Below, piece by piece: positions 63,480-64,000 of a stretch of 64,000 bases of DNA; position 1 is the first letter of the stretch; every line of letters begins with the position of its first letter. This DNA comes from Thermicanus aegyptius DSM 12793 (GTDB taxonomy: Bacteria; Bacillota; Bacilli; Thermicanales; Thermicanaceae). A program made the position numbers and the translations under genes. Below the pieces are notes generated by a model. It ran no database searches. It was not told where the DNA came from and saw only the letters and a program-made list of their open reading frames with translations. The stretch lies in NCBI RefSeq assembly GCF_000510645.1, contig NZ_KI783301.1, forward strand, positions 1,898,420 to 1,962,419. The letters are read 5' to 3'.

Positions 63480-63997
63480 CTGCTTTCCTCCTCTAGATAC
63501 CCCATTAGTAACTGTTTGATATACTGCTGTTCCCATACCATTCTCTCCTGAAGTAGTCGATTTTTTCGGTGTAATAATCTGTGGATAATACCAATCTTCA
63601 TTTGAACGTCCATAGGTGGCAAAATAATATCTAAAGTCCTAAGCATTTGAATTGATAAGGCTGTTACACTCGAGCCTTGCGTGGCGATCTTTAATTGCCT
63701 GCGACAATCTGGATGCTCGTTAATAAACCACTCCAGATAATCAGGGTGCAACTCGCTTGAAGGTTCAATAATCGCAAAGTTTGATGGAATCAGTTTGCCA
63801 ACATGCTCCTGTTGTAACGCCACTGCCCTTTGTCCAGTCAAACTGATTAAGACTAACCCCTCTTTGGCAAGCGGTAAAGACCCTAAACGATCCTTAGCAA
63901 CATGAATATCTTGCTGGTATTCTGACGATATTGGATCAGGACTCAACCACTCATTCATTTCCTTCAACGTGTAGACTGGAAGCTTGACTGCTTCCAT
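63476..63997 (-). CDS. Half-size HsdS-like specificity protein
   Basis: 173 aa, upstream of hsdM with a 4-nt overlap. It matches one target recognition domain plus conserved spacer of an HsdS: HPDYLEWFINEHPDCRRQLK, then TQGSSVTALSIQMLRTLDII and LPPMDVQMKIGIIHRLLHRK. Full HsdS has two such halves; this protein has one. It may be an accessory specificity half that can dimerise, a control protein, or a decayed gene. Its start, ATG 63997, is within 3 bp of the window's edge, so an upstream part cannot be ruled out. Confidence 0.75.
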   Translation of the reverse strand: MEAVKLPVYTLKEMNEWLSPDPISSEYQQDIHVAKDRLGSLPLAKEGLVLISLTGQRAVALQQEHVGKLIPSNFAIIEPSSELHPDYLEWFINEHPDCRRQLKIATQGSSVTALSIQMLRTLDIILPPMDVQMKIGIIHRLLHRKNRLLQERMVWEQQYIKQLLMGYLEEESR

Positions 63998-64000
63998 TGA

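Larger units (their letters stand above)
44475..64000. mobile_element. Integrated element in maf, right end outside the window
   Basis: At least 19.5 kb, visibly AT-richer than the chromosome to its left, bounded by the split maf gene. It carries a large serine recombinase at the junction, a D5-type primase/helicase (replication), orphan genes, a secreted protein, an XRE regulator (broken), DUF262, and a type I restriction-modification locus. No terminase, capsid, portal, tail, relaxase or type IV secretion gene is visible in this part. It could be a satellite/phage-inducible-type island, a decayed prophage, or the left arm of a larger prophage whose structural genes lie further on. Confidence 0.88.

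Overview
The window comes from the chromosome of a spore-forming, rod-shaped Gram-positive bacterium of the order Bacillales. Evidence is the radC-mreBCD-minCD-spoIVFA/FB-rplU-prp-rpmA-spo0B-obg order, a LysM spore-coat type protein, SigI/RsgI, an S-box (SAM-I) riboswitch and strong GGAGG ribosome binding sites. RodA and a class B PBP2 inside the mre/min cluster, and the SLH-domain wall amidase, point to a lineage outside the B. subtilis group, but I cannot name a species.

Region by region. 1-2.8 kb: SAM riboswitch plus metQNI methionine importer. 2.8-6.5 kb: yebC, a small membrane protein, a dead Fic-type gene, an SLH amidase and the stub of an IS1182-type transposase. 6.5-10.2 kb: a glycerate-type catabolic island (glycerate kinase, GntP permease, CdaR-type regulator) that looks acquired. 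10.5-17.2 kb: nadE, a LysM spore protein, pheA, thrB, thrC, an ACT regulator and an M23 lipoprotein. 17.5-28.5 kb: quinol nitric oxide reductase, rsgI-sigI, ppk-ppx, a Crp/Fnr regulator, a radical SAM/SPASM protein and a DUF2892 protein. Near-identical Fnr-type boxes sit at the same distance from the -10 hexamers of norB and the radical SAM gene, suggesting one anaerobic or NO-responsive regulon. 28.5-44.3 kb: a FolC-like ligase, obg, spo0B, ribosomal proteins L27/L21 with the L27 protease Prp, the SpoIVFA/FB sigma-K checkpoint pair, and the elongation and division genes rodA, minD, minC, PBP2, mreD, mreC, mreB and radC.

44.4 kb to the end of the window: a visibly AT-richer integrated element that interrupts maf. 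Only the last ~50 codons of maf remain at the left junction; the other junction lies beyond the window. The element carries a large serine recombinase whose 3' end runs into maf DNA, a D5-type primase/helicase broken by an IS4-family insertion, several unrecognised proteins (two of them paralogous), a secreted stalk-domain protein, a doubly broken XRE regulator, a DUF262 protein, a possible PD-(D/E)XK nuclease, and a type I restriction-modification locus (HsdM, full HsdS, extra half-size HsdS). No capsid, tail or conjugation genes are visible, so within the window it resembles a replicating satellite or genomic island with defence cargo.

The most notable observations are the maf/recombinase junction, the paired Fnr boxes, the paralogous monocistronic orphan genes, the DUF262/nuclease/type I cluster, and the indel-laden ~190-bp partial duplication beside the IS, which may be a sequence-assembly artefact.
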